Assembly (NCBI GenBank): GCA_019188255.1
Contig: JAETXT010000010.1
Location: forward strand, 3,410,001 to 3,474,000
Source of the DNA: Verticillium longisporum
Lineage: Eukaryota; Ascomycota; Sordariomycetes; Glomerellales; Plectosphaerellaceae
Direction: 5' to 3'
DNA: 64,000 bases
Shown here: positions 9,928-21,196 of the stretch, one piece after another
How the letters are laid out: every line of letters starts with the position of its first letter
How positions within the stretch are numbered: position 1 is the stretch's first letter
The notes under the pieces: generated by a model
What the model saw: the letters and a program-made list of their open reading frames with translations, nothing else
What the model was told of the DNA's origin: nothing
Databases searched by the model: none
Program-made: the position numbers and the translations under genes

Positions 9928-12900
9928 CGGTTCAAGGCATTAGCTCTCATTGCGAAGCATCTGACTTCTAGTGCCCTGCCTAAATCGTAATATAGCCAGT
10001 AGCTAGGCGCGACTGTATACGGGACTAATTAATAATGAGGTTGAAATTCCGTCACCATAGAAAAGTCATCACGTATCAAAGCCTCTGCGAGTGTTAGTCC
10101 GGCTTTGTTCGATAGCGCTGTTCTGTGTTATAGCCTGAAATGACCTGCCCACCTAATACAACCTCGAATGCTATTGGCAAAATGTCCAGACGAAGGAAGA
10201 GGCAAAAACAACTGGTACACAAATTGGTTCTCCAGTCTGACGGAGAGATCATAATGGCTTCGTCATAGAGTTCTTCTGCCCAATGGTATTGTTGATATGG
10301 TGGGTGTTTGGTCTCCATATCGCGGCCCGACAAAGGGAAGTCTGGGATTGCACGAAGAAGCTGGATTGACGCAATGAATTCAGATTCACTGCTATGAGTT
10401 AGAAATTGATGACTGGATGTGAGACTAGGAGGGCGGCGATGGCAATCAGTGGGATAGGGCTCTCAATGCATGAGAAGTGTTAAAGAGTATAGGATGCTGA
10501 AATGGGGAAAATGGGGGTTTGATTGATCTACGTGATCTAGGAGTATATCAATGTCCAAAACCATTTCTTGTCTTCTTGAAATGGAGTGTCTGGGAATGGA
10601 AGCTGTTCGCGATGGACCTTCAACTTGTTGCCATTGTCACTTGGTGTGGCATCGTGATTTTACTGTAACGTTTCTGAAAAACGCATATATCCTCACGACA
10701 TTTAAGAAGCCGGGATTATATACTCAGCGCCCAATAATCACATCTCTGGGCCTGTCGCTCATCTTCGGCCATAACGCTCGTGAGCTTTCTCCAAGCCGGA
10801 CCACCTCTCCCTCTACCTCGATCCGGATCTCGGCATGCTACGCCGCAATGACCCCCTTCTCGCCTACAAGCTCGGCCCACCAGGGAGAAGTGACCCACAG
10901 GGAGAAGTGACCCTTCGCTGGTGTCAAACTCAGGAGGTGGCGATGTGGCATGGCACGGCACGGCGCCCTGACGGCGGTCACAGCCAACACGCGGTCATCT
11001 CGCATGGAGAGCATGGGCGTCAAGCATCCCCCCATCGTCCCGTCGGACCCGAATGCTTGACTGAAGTACGCGCCTGCAGTCAGGCAGCTGCGCGAAGCAA
11101 GTCCTGAACATGATCAGCATCAGCGCCGTGATCAAACTCGGCAGAACGCACCCGGGACTCATAGTCGATGTCAGAGCAAACAACGAGAAGCTCCACGGGA
11201 GAGGGAGACGCATCTTCCGGCAGATATGCGTAGGAAGGCCACTTCTGGGCACTATTTCTCAACACATACAGAACATTCCTAAGCTGGATGAGAACGCTAG
11301 CATCGATTCCCTAAGCGAAGCGCTGTCGCGGCAGCGTCAAACCCGCCTGCGATGTGGGACTCTCTGGTCTGCACCGGGATATTGCGAAGCGGAGAATAGG
11401 GCGTAGAAGGTCATCTGCAGGCGTTTGTGACCGGGCTCGAGCCGAACTCGCAAGTCGTGGGCGGACCCGGACCCGCAAACGCTAGCAATTCTTCACGACG
11501 CGGCCAGTAACTTTGCGCGTATAGTCAAGCCGCTGGCATCGATGAGCGTGTGCAACCCATTGAAGAGCATCCTTATCATGTCAGGGGCTTTGATTAATGT
11601 CAAGCCGTATCGGGACCTAGTCCTGGAAAAGTGCATGGCGCTGGGCGTGGCCTTCAGGAGGACCATCATTGTCAGCGACGCATCGGCCTATGGGGCTGAA
11701 TTTCTCTCCACGACGAGAAGCTCCTATAATGCTACGTAAAGATGTGAGAGGGTTGCTTGTGAAAACAAAATGGGTGTCTATGTTTGGGGCTCAGGATCTA
11801 GTAAGCGTTGAGCGCTCGGATCAGCGTCGTCTGCGACACATGCTTCTGCCGGCGATTCTCATCTCATAAACCTAGAAGCAACTCGCCTGTAGCCTTGAGC
11901 ATCACAGTGTGCGTTGTAGTACATAACTAAGTTCATATCCTACTTGCCTTTCCTTTCGTACTATACGACATAAATTAGTCCCCTGAAAGTAGAGGCCTGG
12001 GGCAAATTGTGACTGCGGATTGAATGTAAATGTCACCTGCTTGACTATTATCCCGCCTCGCAATGTGAGGCTCGGCGCAAAGCAGGGCTCGCGGCCAGAT
12101 TAGTCGTCTGATGGAAGCCCGACAGCATGACTCAAAGGGGGCTTGAAAGTCGAGGCTTGAGGTGTGCTACGTGGCGCACGAATCTGTGACACCGAGTTGT
12201 GAAGTTCCGACATCGCAGTTCAAAAAGGCTGTTTATTACAATAAACTGACATTAGTTGGTAACAGCTTGTTCAACATTCGGGGGACTTCCGGGGTGGGTT
12301 GGAGGCTTGGTTCGTTTGTCAGGTCAGCTGGTGTTGTGCAGCTCGGTCTGCGAAGTGGAAAAAGCCTGACGCCGTGCTATCCGAAATTCCATGACCGCTT
12401 TCTCGCCGAGTCGGGGTTGGAGGTTCAGTTGCGAACAGAATCAAGAGCATGTCGGTGTCCAAGGCGATGCATACGATATCATGTTGATGTTGGAAACAAC
12501 ACGCGTTCAATCCATTCAGGTACCTGTTTTAAGGCTGCAAGAGGCTCCACTGCGATGCATGATGCACTGCACCCCTGCTGTGCACCCAGATCAGCAATCG
12601 AGTGCGACGCTGGGATTGGCAGTCTTCGGGGCTGTGTGACCAACAAGTCGTGCCATGGGGTCCTAGATTATGCCCCCTATGGGCATTTTCCTTTGTTCTC
12701 TTGTCGAATCCGCAGACCTGCATGCAACACAACAACACCATCAGTCGTCTTCGTCTCCAGCTGAGAGCAGATCACCGCGAGCCTCGAAAAGCACTCAAAA
12801 AGAAGAGATCAAGGCGGCCTCACACGGCGCCACGAATAGACTATTGTTACTGGCGTCGCCCGCTCGAGGGCAAGGCGTGGCAAGGCCGCGAGGCCGCAAG

Positions 12901-14185
12901 GTTCGTCATCCAAAGGTGTGAAATTGACAATTGGTGCCGCCATATGACTCTTCGGGGGAAAATGTGTCAAGCCACGGGGCAGTAGAGCGATAATGGCACC
13001 ATCACTTTGGTGATCGCAACGCAACTTTCGACGGCATCTCAGTTCTGTGGTGACCGAAATGGCTCGAGGTGTGTCACGCGAACGAAGCTTGGGTCTAGCA
13101 ACGAAGGGGGCAAAAAGGAAAGTCAAAAGAAGGCTGGCTGCCTGTCGTCCCTCGAGGCACCGAGCAGTGAAACGTTACTGGCGCACGTGTGCTAAGCGCT
13201 TTCGGTCCATCGGATGTGCCGCGCGGGGGCTGTTCGGAGCCGCAGACGCTTCCGATAATGGCATTGTCGAGGAGGCCAATTGAGGACTCATAGTAGTAGG
13301 AATCAAGATGTGGACGTGGTTTTCAACTTTCGAGGTGGAAGAGAGAGAGCCCAAAGACTGTAGACAGGCAGCCATGACGGATGAGCTGGACCTGCCCTGC
13401 ACAGACTGCGGTCCTTCCCTCTCTCAGCTGAGCCCCAGCCACGGCGATGAGTTGCTGCTCCCCATTGGACATCCGCGGGAAGGCGCCTGTGTTTCATGCT
13501 CCTGCCACTGGCTCGGCTCGCTCAACACCCTCAGGCTGGCGCATCCTGGTAGCAACTGCCACTGGAGCAGCCAAGGAAGGGAAAGAGCGGCACTCGACCA
13601 ATTCGCTCCCCTCACTTCGGTGTAACATGCACCTGCATCACCTGTAAGAAGGACCGGGATGAGAGAGACGTACCTCGACCCGCGGAGGACAAGACAGCCA
13701 GCGGCCAGCCCATGAAGCCTCTCTTCTGCCACCTGAGCCCCCGAACCTCGCTTCCATCCTTCATGATTCTTCACGCACTGCAGAACTGCAGCCACCCAAC
13801 AAGCTCTACAGTTTTCTTTGTTCACCCCACGCAGCCAAGAGTCGAACTTCTTCACGAGGCAGAGCCTGATCTCGCCTCGCGGCGGTATGACGACGCCCCT
13901 TTTCGAATGGCATTGATGAGGCTCTGCCGACCACTGCGTCTATTCTCTATTTAGGAGTCGCATCATCCCCGGGACTTTCTGTCGGCGTTCAGTACATTAC
14001 GCACACACGCATCGCACATTGCACATTGCACATTGCTCGCTTCTCCTCTATTCATTCGTCTTGACCTCACCTCATTATACGTGCCGCTCGTACGGCGTCA
14101 TCAACACGACAATCCCACCACAGACAGCCCACTAAAGCCTGAGCCACCGCTACTGATCCCCAACGTCCAAACTCCCGCCATCGAC
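9928..14185. other. Gene-poor stretch upstream of the NB-ARC gene
   Basis: Open frames here are below about 200 codons and show no family I know. The three tandem CACATTG units at about 14013-14036 lie in the leader of the downstream gene. An in-frame TTG at 14033 would extend that gene by 51 codons, but the first ATG in frame is 14186. I see no supportable gene. Confidence 0.45.
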
Positions 14186-17100
14186 ATGGTCGATCGGCAA
14201 GAGATCCCCCGCGATGGCATTACTTGCGTATATGCCCATCCTGACGCACAGGCAGACATTGTCTTCCTCCATGGCCTCAACGGCAACCCCACAAGGACGT
14301 GGACTGCCAAGGACTCGGCCGTCTACTGGCCTGTCGACTTGCTGCCCAACACGCTCGGCCCAGACGCTCCAGTCGACGTCCTCGTCTACGGGTACAACGC
14401 CGACACGGCCAGCACCAGCGAACGCAGCGCCAGTGACAATTACATCTACGAGCATGCCCAAACCCTCGTGACCGATCTCACATCCTACCGTGGCACGAGG
14501 GGCACCGCAACGAGACCCATTATCTGGGTTGCTCACAGCCTCGGCGGCATTCTCTTGAAGCGTGCCCTCAACTACTCCAACGACCTCAAAGACAGACACC
14601 ATGAAGCCTCACGCTCTATTTTCGTCTCGACCTTTGGCATCATTTTCCTGGGTACACCCCACAAAGGATCCGGTCTCGCAACCCGGGGGTCCATACAGCA
14701 AAATAAGGCCAGAGCGACCATGCCGAGACGACTCTTTGACAGCGAACCCGTCTTGATCAAGACGCTGAAGAAGAACAATCAGACACTCCGAGACATAAAT
14801 GTGCACTTCCTCGACATCTACCAGAGGTTCAAGATTCAGATGGCCCATGAGAATCACAAGACTGACTTTACCATTACCAAACGCCTCGTTGTCGACTCGG
14901 CCTCTGCCAACCCGGAGCTTCCCGGCGTTCAATATTTTGGAATCGAGGCCACGCACTCCAACATGTGCAAGTTCAGCAGCTCGACAAGCCACGGCTACCG
15001 CATTGTGACCAGCGCCATCCGCGAGTGGGTCATTCAGGGCCCCTCCGTCATCGAGCGCCGTTGGGACGTTGAAAGGAACGAATCGCGCCAGCGTGCCATC
15101 GAGGATGCCACCGAGCGCCTCGGCCCCGCTGCTGCTGGCTTTCCGGGGTTCAACACGCCGATGACTTCCTCCGGACATTTTGAAGGCCCATCTGCCCCAC
15201 CACGTACTACGCCGAGTTTGAGCACGCCCTTCCTGCAGCACGCGCAATCGACTCGCTCGTCGCTTTTCATCACCCCCAGCCATTTTCACCCGGACACTGT
15301 CTTCGTCGGGCGTGACAAGGAGCTCGCTGGTTTGCATACGATGCTGCTAGACGAGCACCGACGCTCCCTGGGTACCTCGGCCGTCGTCGTGCAAGGCATG
15401 TCCGGTATCGGAAAGTCCGCGCTGGGTAAACAATACATCTTCAATCACAAGAGCCATTACCCTGGCGGCATCTATTGGATCAGGGCGAGCACGCTACAGG
15501 AGATGGAGGACGACTTCTGGCATATTGCCAAGAACGATGCTATCCGACAGATGATTGACCACAGGTCCGAGTTGGACCTTCGAGACCCTAAGAAAATGGT
15601 TGATGTTGTACGGAGTTGGTTCAATAAGCTGGAGGGATGGCTCATCATTTTTGACGGCATCCGCTTCGATGACCCAACGGCCATTGGTCACTTCGTCCCG
15701 GACAACAAGAACACCAGCATTATTTTCACTTCCACAGAGCGTCCCGTCGCTGGCAGTCATCTCCTCAACAACCCAGCCATATTGGAGCTGGGCTTGCTCT
15801 CTGTATCCGAGAGCCAGGAACTGCTCCTTGGGGAGTTGGGCAAGCACAAGCCGTACAAGCCCGAGGACCTCGACATGGCCGCCAAACTGGTCAAGCTGAT
15901 GGACTGTCTGCCTCTGATGATCCACAGTGCCGCTCAACAGATGAAGGCTACCAGGGAACCACTCTCGAAGTACCTCAAGTCCTGGAAAGCCAAGCCCCAC
16001 ATTGGCGATGCAGCCCTGCCAGCTTTCCAGTCGATCCGCGATGACCTACAAGACCGCGGTGAGACTGCCGCGCTCAATCTCATCAATATACTTTCCTTTT
16101 TTGGCCAGCTCATTCCTGTGGAGATGTTGGCTCTGGGTCTCAAGGCGCTGGATACTCGGACGTCTGTCAAGACGAAGGGAAGCCTGAACAAAACGTTTGC
16201 CACACTCATCGCATTCGCCCTCATCGAACGCAGCGAAACAGCTGAGATTCGGTCCTTGAGTAGCAAAACCTCGGATAACAGTGGAGAGACGCAGACGGAG
16301 CCGCTCGACACGTTGTGGACCCACAGCGTTACACAGGTGTTCTTTGCCAACATTTTGGCGGACGACAAGCAGTTCTGGCTTGAACGGGCCATTGCCGTAT
16401 TTTGTCGCTCATTTGATGAGGCGGATGCCAGAATGAAGAGCGCCAAGCCTGAGAGCAAGAATCCCAACAAGCCAGGTCTGGGCATGCCTGACGACTACAG
16501 ACGATACTCAGCTCACGGCAAGCGGCTCCTAGAGCATGTCAACAAAATGAAGAAGACACAGCTTGCCCCTGAGCTCAATGCAGCAAGGCGTGAGCTCAGG
16601 TTGCGACTAGAGAGCATTCCTGCCGAGCTTGACCGGCTTCAGCGTGCCGTTCTGGCGAGCATCGTCAATGGTGACGAGGCACCGAGGATCTCGGTATTCC
16701 AGCGGTCGAACAGCTGGTCAACGGGCACGGCTCCGTCTCTTTCTCAGGGGTCATCCTCGTTGTCCAACTCTTCGTTCGTTGACGCTGGGCGTGTTCCGGA
16801 CAGCTTCTATCGGTCCCCCATCGACCATACCAATCCGCACGACTACCATGTCCCGTACCCAGTCCCGCCTCGCTCGATGCCTTTCCCCTATGACAATACG
16901 ATGCCTGCTCCGCCATTCCAGGACGATGATGCGGACGACCGAACCGTGACTCCGTTTTCGGAGCCGCGCCCTCCGTGGAACGACGGCGGGATGAGTGAAG
17001 GTGCAGGTGTACCACAGCATCGTGCGCTCCGGAGGATGGACAACAGGCGTTACCGAGACCGTGCTGGGGCGTGGAGGGATGCCTCAGCCAGCAATGACCC

Positions 17101-18361
17101 CCGCGTCAGCATCAGCCGGGAGTCAGTTAGAGGTCTCTTTTCCATGTCCGAAAGCACTCCGAACATCTGGATGCCTGGTCATGCCCGCGTCCTCTCCGAG
17201 AGCCAGGCCGAAGCGGGGCTTAGGAATATCAAGAAAGCCTCACCGCCGCCAAATCGCGGCGGCAGACCAGTTCAGGATCGGACTCGCAGCCCTGTGCTCG
17301 GCGCAGACAAGATCATTCGACCTGGACAAGGGTTCAGACCTGACTACCATTCCGAGCCAGCCCCAACCTCAGTTCTCGATGGCATGGCCCCGTCGTTCTT
17401 GCGCGGACCTCGATCGAGATCTCCACTGTCATCGCAGGTCGCCTCCAGTTCACATTCACTGCCCCAAGCGAAGTCTCTAGGGCAGACACAAGCTTCGATG
17501 CAGTCATCTTGGGTGCCGCCTTACGATCCTTACCCGCACTCAAACCCTCGCGATATACGAGATGACTTATTAGACTGGGACGGGGAAATGGAAATTATGG
17601 CTCCGAGTGACATGCAGACAAGCAACTCCAGCCCTGGGATATCCCAAGGCCCCTTTGCGCCTCCAATTCTCTCGGTGTCTACCAACCGACAGAGTAGTTT
17701 GCAGCACAACTATCGCGGTGAGCGGACCAAGGCGGAGCATTCGACACAACCACACGATGAGTGGACCAGTGCGAAACCATGGCCACAGTCAGCACCGCAC
17801 ACCCATCAACCAGCCTTTCTCTTCTCTCCTCCAGCGCAGGGCGATGCCACTCCATTGAGCCCGCATCCAGTGACTGGCTACACGTCGCAGCCCATGTCAC
17901 GCTACCCGAGCTCGGTTCCCAGGGAGCCAGTGCCCATGAGCAGAGGACGTAGTCGCAGTCGTGGTGGAGAGTTCCCAGGTCGCGGCCGAGCGGCTTCGGT
18001 GGTGGAGACGGAGCCCTCGCCCCGGCTTCCAGCCTTTAGCATCGGGCAAACATCGTACCAAGCATGGGAGCAGGAGCACGGGAGGCACACGAGGTCGAGG
18101 GGCGACTCGCTGCTAGGATCCTCGGCGGCGCCTCGTCGTCTGCCTCGGACTGGCACGGCGGGTCTGAGCGGCGGGTCGCGCAGTCCTTCGCGGAGCCCTG
18201 TCGACGGTACGCAGAGCAGGGTTGCAGATGTGACCGCGGAGGATATGGTGCGCACGAGGTCGGGGCCGGGGCGAGTGGAAATGGGTGGTTGGGCACCCGG
18301 ACATGGGGATGTCAAGGCAAGAGAAAACGCGGGGCTGGGGATTCGATGGCAGCAAAATTAA
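14186..18361 (+). CDS. NLR-type receptor: alpha/beta-hydrolase (SesB-like) + NB-ARC + long disordered tail
   Basis: 1391 codons without an intron, starting at the first in-frame ATG. Residues about 12-300 read as an alpha/beta-hydrolase of the fungal lipase/SesB type: oxyanion-type IVFLHGLNG (25-33), nucleophile elbow AHSLGG with Ser118, and a candidate catalytic His257 in EATHSNM. Residues about 375-700 are an NB-ARC domain: P-loop GMSGIGKS (404-411) and Walker B LIIFDG with Asp490. The family works as nucleotide-driven switches in nonself recognition and regulated cell death, usually with a C-terminal TPR or other repeat sensor. Here the last ~550 residues are instead Pro/Ser/Arg-rich and look disordered, with RSRS-type stretches and no clear repeats. 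The stop lies 280 bp from the stop of the convergent acyltransferase gene. Domain calls are firm; the immune role is inferred from the family. Confidence 0.88.
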   Translation: MVDRQEIPRDGITCVYAHPDAQADIVFLHGLNGNPTRTWTAKDSAVYWPVDLLPNTLGPDAPVDVLVYGYNADTASTSERSASDNYIYEHAQTLVTDLTSYRGTRGTATRPIIWVAHSLGGILLKRALNYSNDLKDRHHEASRSIFVSTFGIIFLGTPHKGSGLATRGSIQQNKARATMPRRLFDSEPVLIKTLKKNNQTLRDINVHFLDIYQRFKIQMAHENHKTDFTITKRLVVDSASANPELPGVQYFGIEATHSNMCKFSSSTSHGYRIVTSAIREWVIQGPSVIERRWDVERNESRQRAIEDATERLGPAAAGFPGFNTPMTSSGHFEGPSAPPRTTPSLSTPFLQHAQSTRSSLFITPSHFHPDTVFVGRDKELAGLHTMLLDEHRRSLGTSAVVVQGMSGIGKSALGKQYIFNHKSHYPGGIYWIRASTLQEMEDDFWHIAKNDAIRQMIDHRSELDLRDPKKMVDVVRSWFNKLEGWLIIFDGIRFDDPTAIGHFVPDNKNTSIIFTSTERPVAGSHLLNNPAILELGLLSVSESQELLLGELGKHKPYKPEDLDMAAKLVKLMDCLPLMIHSAAQQMKATREPLSKYLKSWKAKPHIGDAALPAFQSIRDDLQDRGETAALNLINILSFFGQLIPVEMLALGLKALDTRTSVKTKGSLNKTFATLIAFALIERSETAEIRSLSSKTSDNSGETQTEPLDTLWTHSVTQVFFANILADDKQFWLERAIAVFCRSFDEADARMKSAKPESKNPNKPGLGMPDDYRRYSAHGKRLLEHVNKMKKTQLAPELNAARRELRLRLESIPAELDRLQRAVLASIVNGDEAPRISVFQRSNSWSTGTAPSLSQGSSSLSNSSFVDAGRVPDSFYRSPIDHTNPHDYHVPYPVPPRSMPFPYDNTMPAPPFQDDDADDRTVTPFSEPRPPWNDGGMSEGAGVPQHRALRRMDNRRYRDRAGAWRDASASNDPRVSISRESVRGLFSMSESTPNIWMPGHARVLSESQAEAGLRNIKKASPPPNRGGRPVQDRTRSPVLGADKIIRPGQGFRPDYHSEPAPTSVLDGMAPSFLRGPRSRSPLSSQVASSSHSLPQAKSLGQTQASMQSSWVPPYDPYPHSNPRDIRDDLLDWDGEMEIMAPSDMQTSNSSPGISQGPFAPPILSVSTNRQSSLQHNYRGERTKAEHSTQPHDEWTSAKPWPQSAPHTHQPAFLFSPPAQGDATPLSPHPVTGYTSQPMSRYPSSVPREPVPMSRGRSRSRGGEFPGRGRAASVVETEPSPRLPAFSIGQTSYQAWEQEHGRHTRSRGDSLLGSSAAPRRLPRTGTAGLSGGSRSPSRSPVDGTQSRVADVTAEDMVRTRSGPGRVEMGGWAPGHGDVKARENAGLGIRWQQN

Positions 18362-18640
18362 ATGGGAGTGGTGTCGCTGGTGTGCTAGGTTGGGTTTGAC
18401 AGGTCTGGTTTGGGATGTCTGGATTGGCATGGAGAGTTTGACGTGTCGCTGGGGTATTTTTTCTGTCTGGCTCGGGTTCTGACTTGTCATTTTTATGGTG
18501 TTTTCGTGAGTATTATGGAGACTTGTCGATTAGATCAAGGCGAATGTACTTTGATGCCTGTTGCATTCCCGGAAGAACGCGATGATCTGATGGATGGTAC
18601 ACCACTGGAATCTTTTGTTGGACGAACGCGATGTCTTGAA

Positions 18641-20104
18641 CTAGCCCACAAAGTCTGCCAACTCGTTCCATTCCGCATCCGCCTTGAGACGCTCCATATC
18701 CTCCTCCAGCAGACAAATGGCCACGCCGACGGACCCATCCGTCGACCGCGGCAGCAGATAGATCAAGCTCTCGACGAGGGTGAACCGCGGCCTGCGCACG
18801 CTCACCGGCAGCCCCAACCCCAGCCCAAACGCCAGCGCATACGAGTCGACGCCAGCCCACGAGCTCAGCATGACGCCGCTCTTCAGATCCATCCCCGCCG
18901 TCAAGCTGACGGCCGTCCGGTCGGGCACGCGGTCCATGTACGAGGCCAGGGCGCGCGTGCGGCGGCCCACGCGCTCCGTCGCGGGGTCGAGCTCCCTGCG
19001 CAGCGCGGCGCTCACGACGGCCAGGCCCCTTCCGTCCGCCGGGCCGGCCAGCGCGTCGAGCGGCACCGTGGCGTAGGTCATGGTCGACAGGAGGCCGAGG
19101 TAGTGGGGGGAGATGGGCAGGAAGCGGCGGGCGTCGACGGCGCGGGCGATGCCGGCCGTGGCGATGCCGGCTTTGCGCAGGCGCGGCAGGCGGGTGCGCG
19201 TTATGGCGGACCAGATGAAGGCGGTGAGGATGTCGTCCGTTGAGACGAAGGGCGTGTCGGCTGGTAGCGCGCCGCTTGTGAGGACTTGCTTTTTGAGCGC
19301 CGCGAGGGTCGAGAGTGGGAGGTCAAAGTTGGCCCAGGCGCATTTGCCCAGGGGGAAGGACGGGTCCGTGAGCAGCTCGACCATTTCGTCGTTGGCCTGC
19401 AGGGAGCGGGGCGCCGGGAGGAGGTGCGGCGCCAGCAGGTCTGGGTCTAGGGCGGCGTATTCCTCGTCGTCCATGAGGTCGATGGCTTCCGTGCGTCGGA
19501 GGTTGCCTGCCGCGAGGTCTTCTTCTGTGAACGGGCTGGTTGCCGTGGTCCCGCAGGCGCGGGAGAGGAGCGAGATGAGGCGGCCTTGGGAGTTCATGTC
19601 CATGGCGCCGTGGTGGGCGGCGAAGCAGAGGATGAGGCCGCCGCGGAGGAACGTGGCCTGGATGGCGAAGATGCGGTCGACGGGCGAGGGGTCGTTGGAG
19701 TCCGGCAGGGGAAACGTGGCGATGGGAGCGATGAGGCTCTCGTCGAGCATGTTGATCGGGAACCGGGCTTGTTCGAGCGCGTCATAGGTGGGTGCGGCGG
19801 GGTCGTCGCGCGCGTCTCGTTGTACGAGGAGGGGGATCTTCTCGTGCGGGCGAATGTACATTTCTTCTTTGCCGGCTGCTTCGTCTCTGACCGTCACCAT
19901 CTTTCCGGCGGCCCAGGGGAAGGCGGCGGAGAGACGCTCGAGGCCTCGCGTAAGCGTCTCCATGACCTTGGCACGGGCCGTCTCCGAGTCGTCGGGCATG
20001 GCGTAGATGTGGCAGATTTGCGTGTAGATCTTGAGCAGCGGCTGTAGGCCGATCCTGTCGATGGGGAAGTCATCGAGGAGGTTGTCGGCGGGGAGGCCGT
20101 CCAT
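18641..20104 (-). CDS. Tri101-like BAHD-type acyltransferase
   Basis: A 487-residue intron-free protein from ATG 20104. The active-site motif HxxxD is present as H165-G-A-M-D169 within AAHHGAMDM. The structural DFGWG-like motif near the C-terminus is degenerate (AFGLGLG, before LPVSVRRPRF). Length and layout fit the fungal transferase family that includes trichothecene 3-O-acetyltransferase and many secondary-metabolite acyltransferases. They move an acyl group from acyl-CoA to a hydroxyl or amine, in the cytosol. No polyketide, peptide or terpene synthase is in the window, so the substrate is unknown and a trichothecene link should not be assumed. The gene converges on the NB-ARC gene. It stands alone and may act in self-protection, detoxification or a pathway encoded elsewhere. 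Confidence 0.82.
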   Translation of the reverse strand: MDGLPADNLLDDFPIDRIGLQPLLKIYTQICHIYAMPDDSETARAKVMETLTRGLERLSAAFPWAAGKMVTVRDEAAGKEEMYIRPHEKIPLLVQRDARDDPAAPTYDALEQARFPINMLDESLIAPIATFPLPDSNDPSPVDRIFAIQATFLRGGLILCFAAHHGAMDMNSQGRLISLLSRACGTTATSPFTEEDLAAGNLRRTEAIDLMDDEEYAALDPDLLAPHLLPAPRSLQANDEMVELLTDPSFPLGKCAWANFDLPLSTLAALKKQVLTSGALPADTPFVSTDDILTAFIWSAITRTRLPRLRKAGIATAGIARAVDARRFLPISPHYLGLLSTMTYATVPLDALAGPADGRGLAVVSAALRRELDPATERVGRRTRALASYMDRVPDRTAVSLTAGMDLKSGVMLSSWAGVDSYALAFGLGLGLPVSVRRPRFTLVESLIYLLPRSTDGSVGVAICLLEEDMERLKADAEWNELADFVG

Positions 20105-20228
20105 TGTGCTGGTGTTTTTTAGGCCGTTTGTAGACTAGAGGTGTATAGTCGATAATGTCGATGTGGAATGACCACGGCGAGAGCACACTGTCAGCAATGT
20201 TTGGAGGGTTAGAACCGTCGATCAAGCG

Positions 20229-20236
20229 TTTTATAG
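20229..20236 (-). promoter_or_regulatory. Candidate TATA box of the acyltransferase gene
   Basis: Minus-strand GTCTATAAAACGC lies about 125 bp upstream of ATG 20104. The match and spacing are the only evidence. Confidence 0.45.
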
Positions 20237-20993
20237 ACCTTCATAAGAAGCGAACAGAACAATGCATGCAGATTTGCATCCCCCTCCAAGTGATCATGAT
20301 GAGTCGACAAGGCCAAGGCTGCTAGTGTCTCTCCATTGCCCAATGAGCTGCGCGCCCTGGACGACAATACATCTCGGTCTCCATTCATCGGTAGAACAAT
20401 GTTGAGTTTGCATCTGGTAGCGGGCCCATGAGCTGTACGCTTGTCGCTTACGCCTCACATACATCATGGGAGGAAAGCCAATGCCCGCCCGGCTACTGGA
20501 CCCTGAGGCGTCGGGCTGGCCGGGCGCCGGGTGCGGGGTCAAGCGGGGCCCGGAACCCGGAGCCTCCATCTTCAATCGAACCCCCTCCTACTGTTACGGT
20601 TTATACCCGTGACGTAGTATAGGCTGTGGCCTATATATGAATGAAGCCCAGTGGAATTATCGACATTGATTCAACATGTATCCTTTTAGCTCAATTGGAA
20701 AGCTGCCAACAAGGCACTTACGAACGTGTGAGGGTTGTCACTAAGCCCCTTTGGGGCCGACTGTAACACCTACATCCATTGGAGGGCGCTCTAGGTGGCT
20801 GCTGGTACCATATCTCAAGGCTCATCCGAGAGGCCGTGTGGCACAGTTCTGAGCTGAGGGGGTTATCACTTTGCAAGGATCACTAGCCCCTAATGTGCAA
20901 GGTATTTAGCAATCTGACTGACCTGCTGCTGCACGGAGTCAATCGAACGCGGCCTTGCTTCGAATCGTATTTTTCTTCGGCTTGGTTATATAT

Positions 20994-21196
20994 TGTCAGG
21001 AGTCAATGCGAAGTCGCCAAGCAGGGGGTCGACCAGGGGGCTTAGGGCTACGGGAAACGTATATATAGGCTACGGAGGGCCATCTAAGCTGCGGGTGGCT
21101 AGAATTTTGATATATTCCGACCCCATACCTACCTTCTATCTATCTGCGGACTACATGTGGAAGACCTCTTCACTCTGCTCTAATAACGCTCTGACA
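20994..21196. repeat. Solo LTR-like element, 203 bp
   Basis: Starts TGTCAGGAGTC and ends GCTCTGACA, giving inverted TGTCAG/CTGACA ends, and has a TATATATAGG box inside. Most of it matches 9748-9927 in direct orientation. It shows little RIP damage. I could not find matching 5-bp flanks (TATAT against GGCTG), so insertion as a solo LTR is likely but not proven. The rest of 20105-21745 shows no gene. Confidence 0.6.

Noticed and set aside
14033..14185. 51-codon N-terminal extension of the NB-ARC gene
   Set aside because: It would need a TTG start; the first in-frame ATG is 14186, just before the conserved hydrolase region.
14150..18490. Numerous antisense frames opposite the NB-ARC gene
   Set aside because: No domains; the sense frame is a single 1391-codon protein with recognisable domains.
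18641..20104. Naming the acyltransferase a true trichothecene 3-O-acetyltransferase
   Set aside because: The family is broad, the DFGWG-like motif is degenerate and no trichothecene genes are near.
20685..20760. tRNA-like A-box (TTTTAGCTCAATTGGAAAGC)
   Set aside because: No matching B box at the right distance and no cloverleaf; it may be a tRNA-derived repeat fragment, but I cannot support it.
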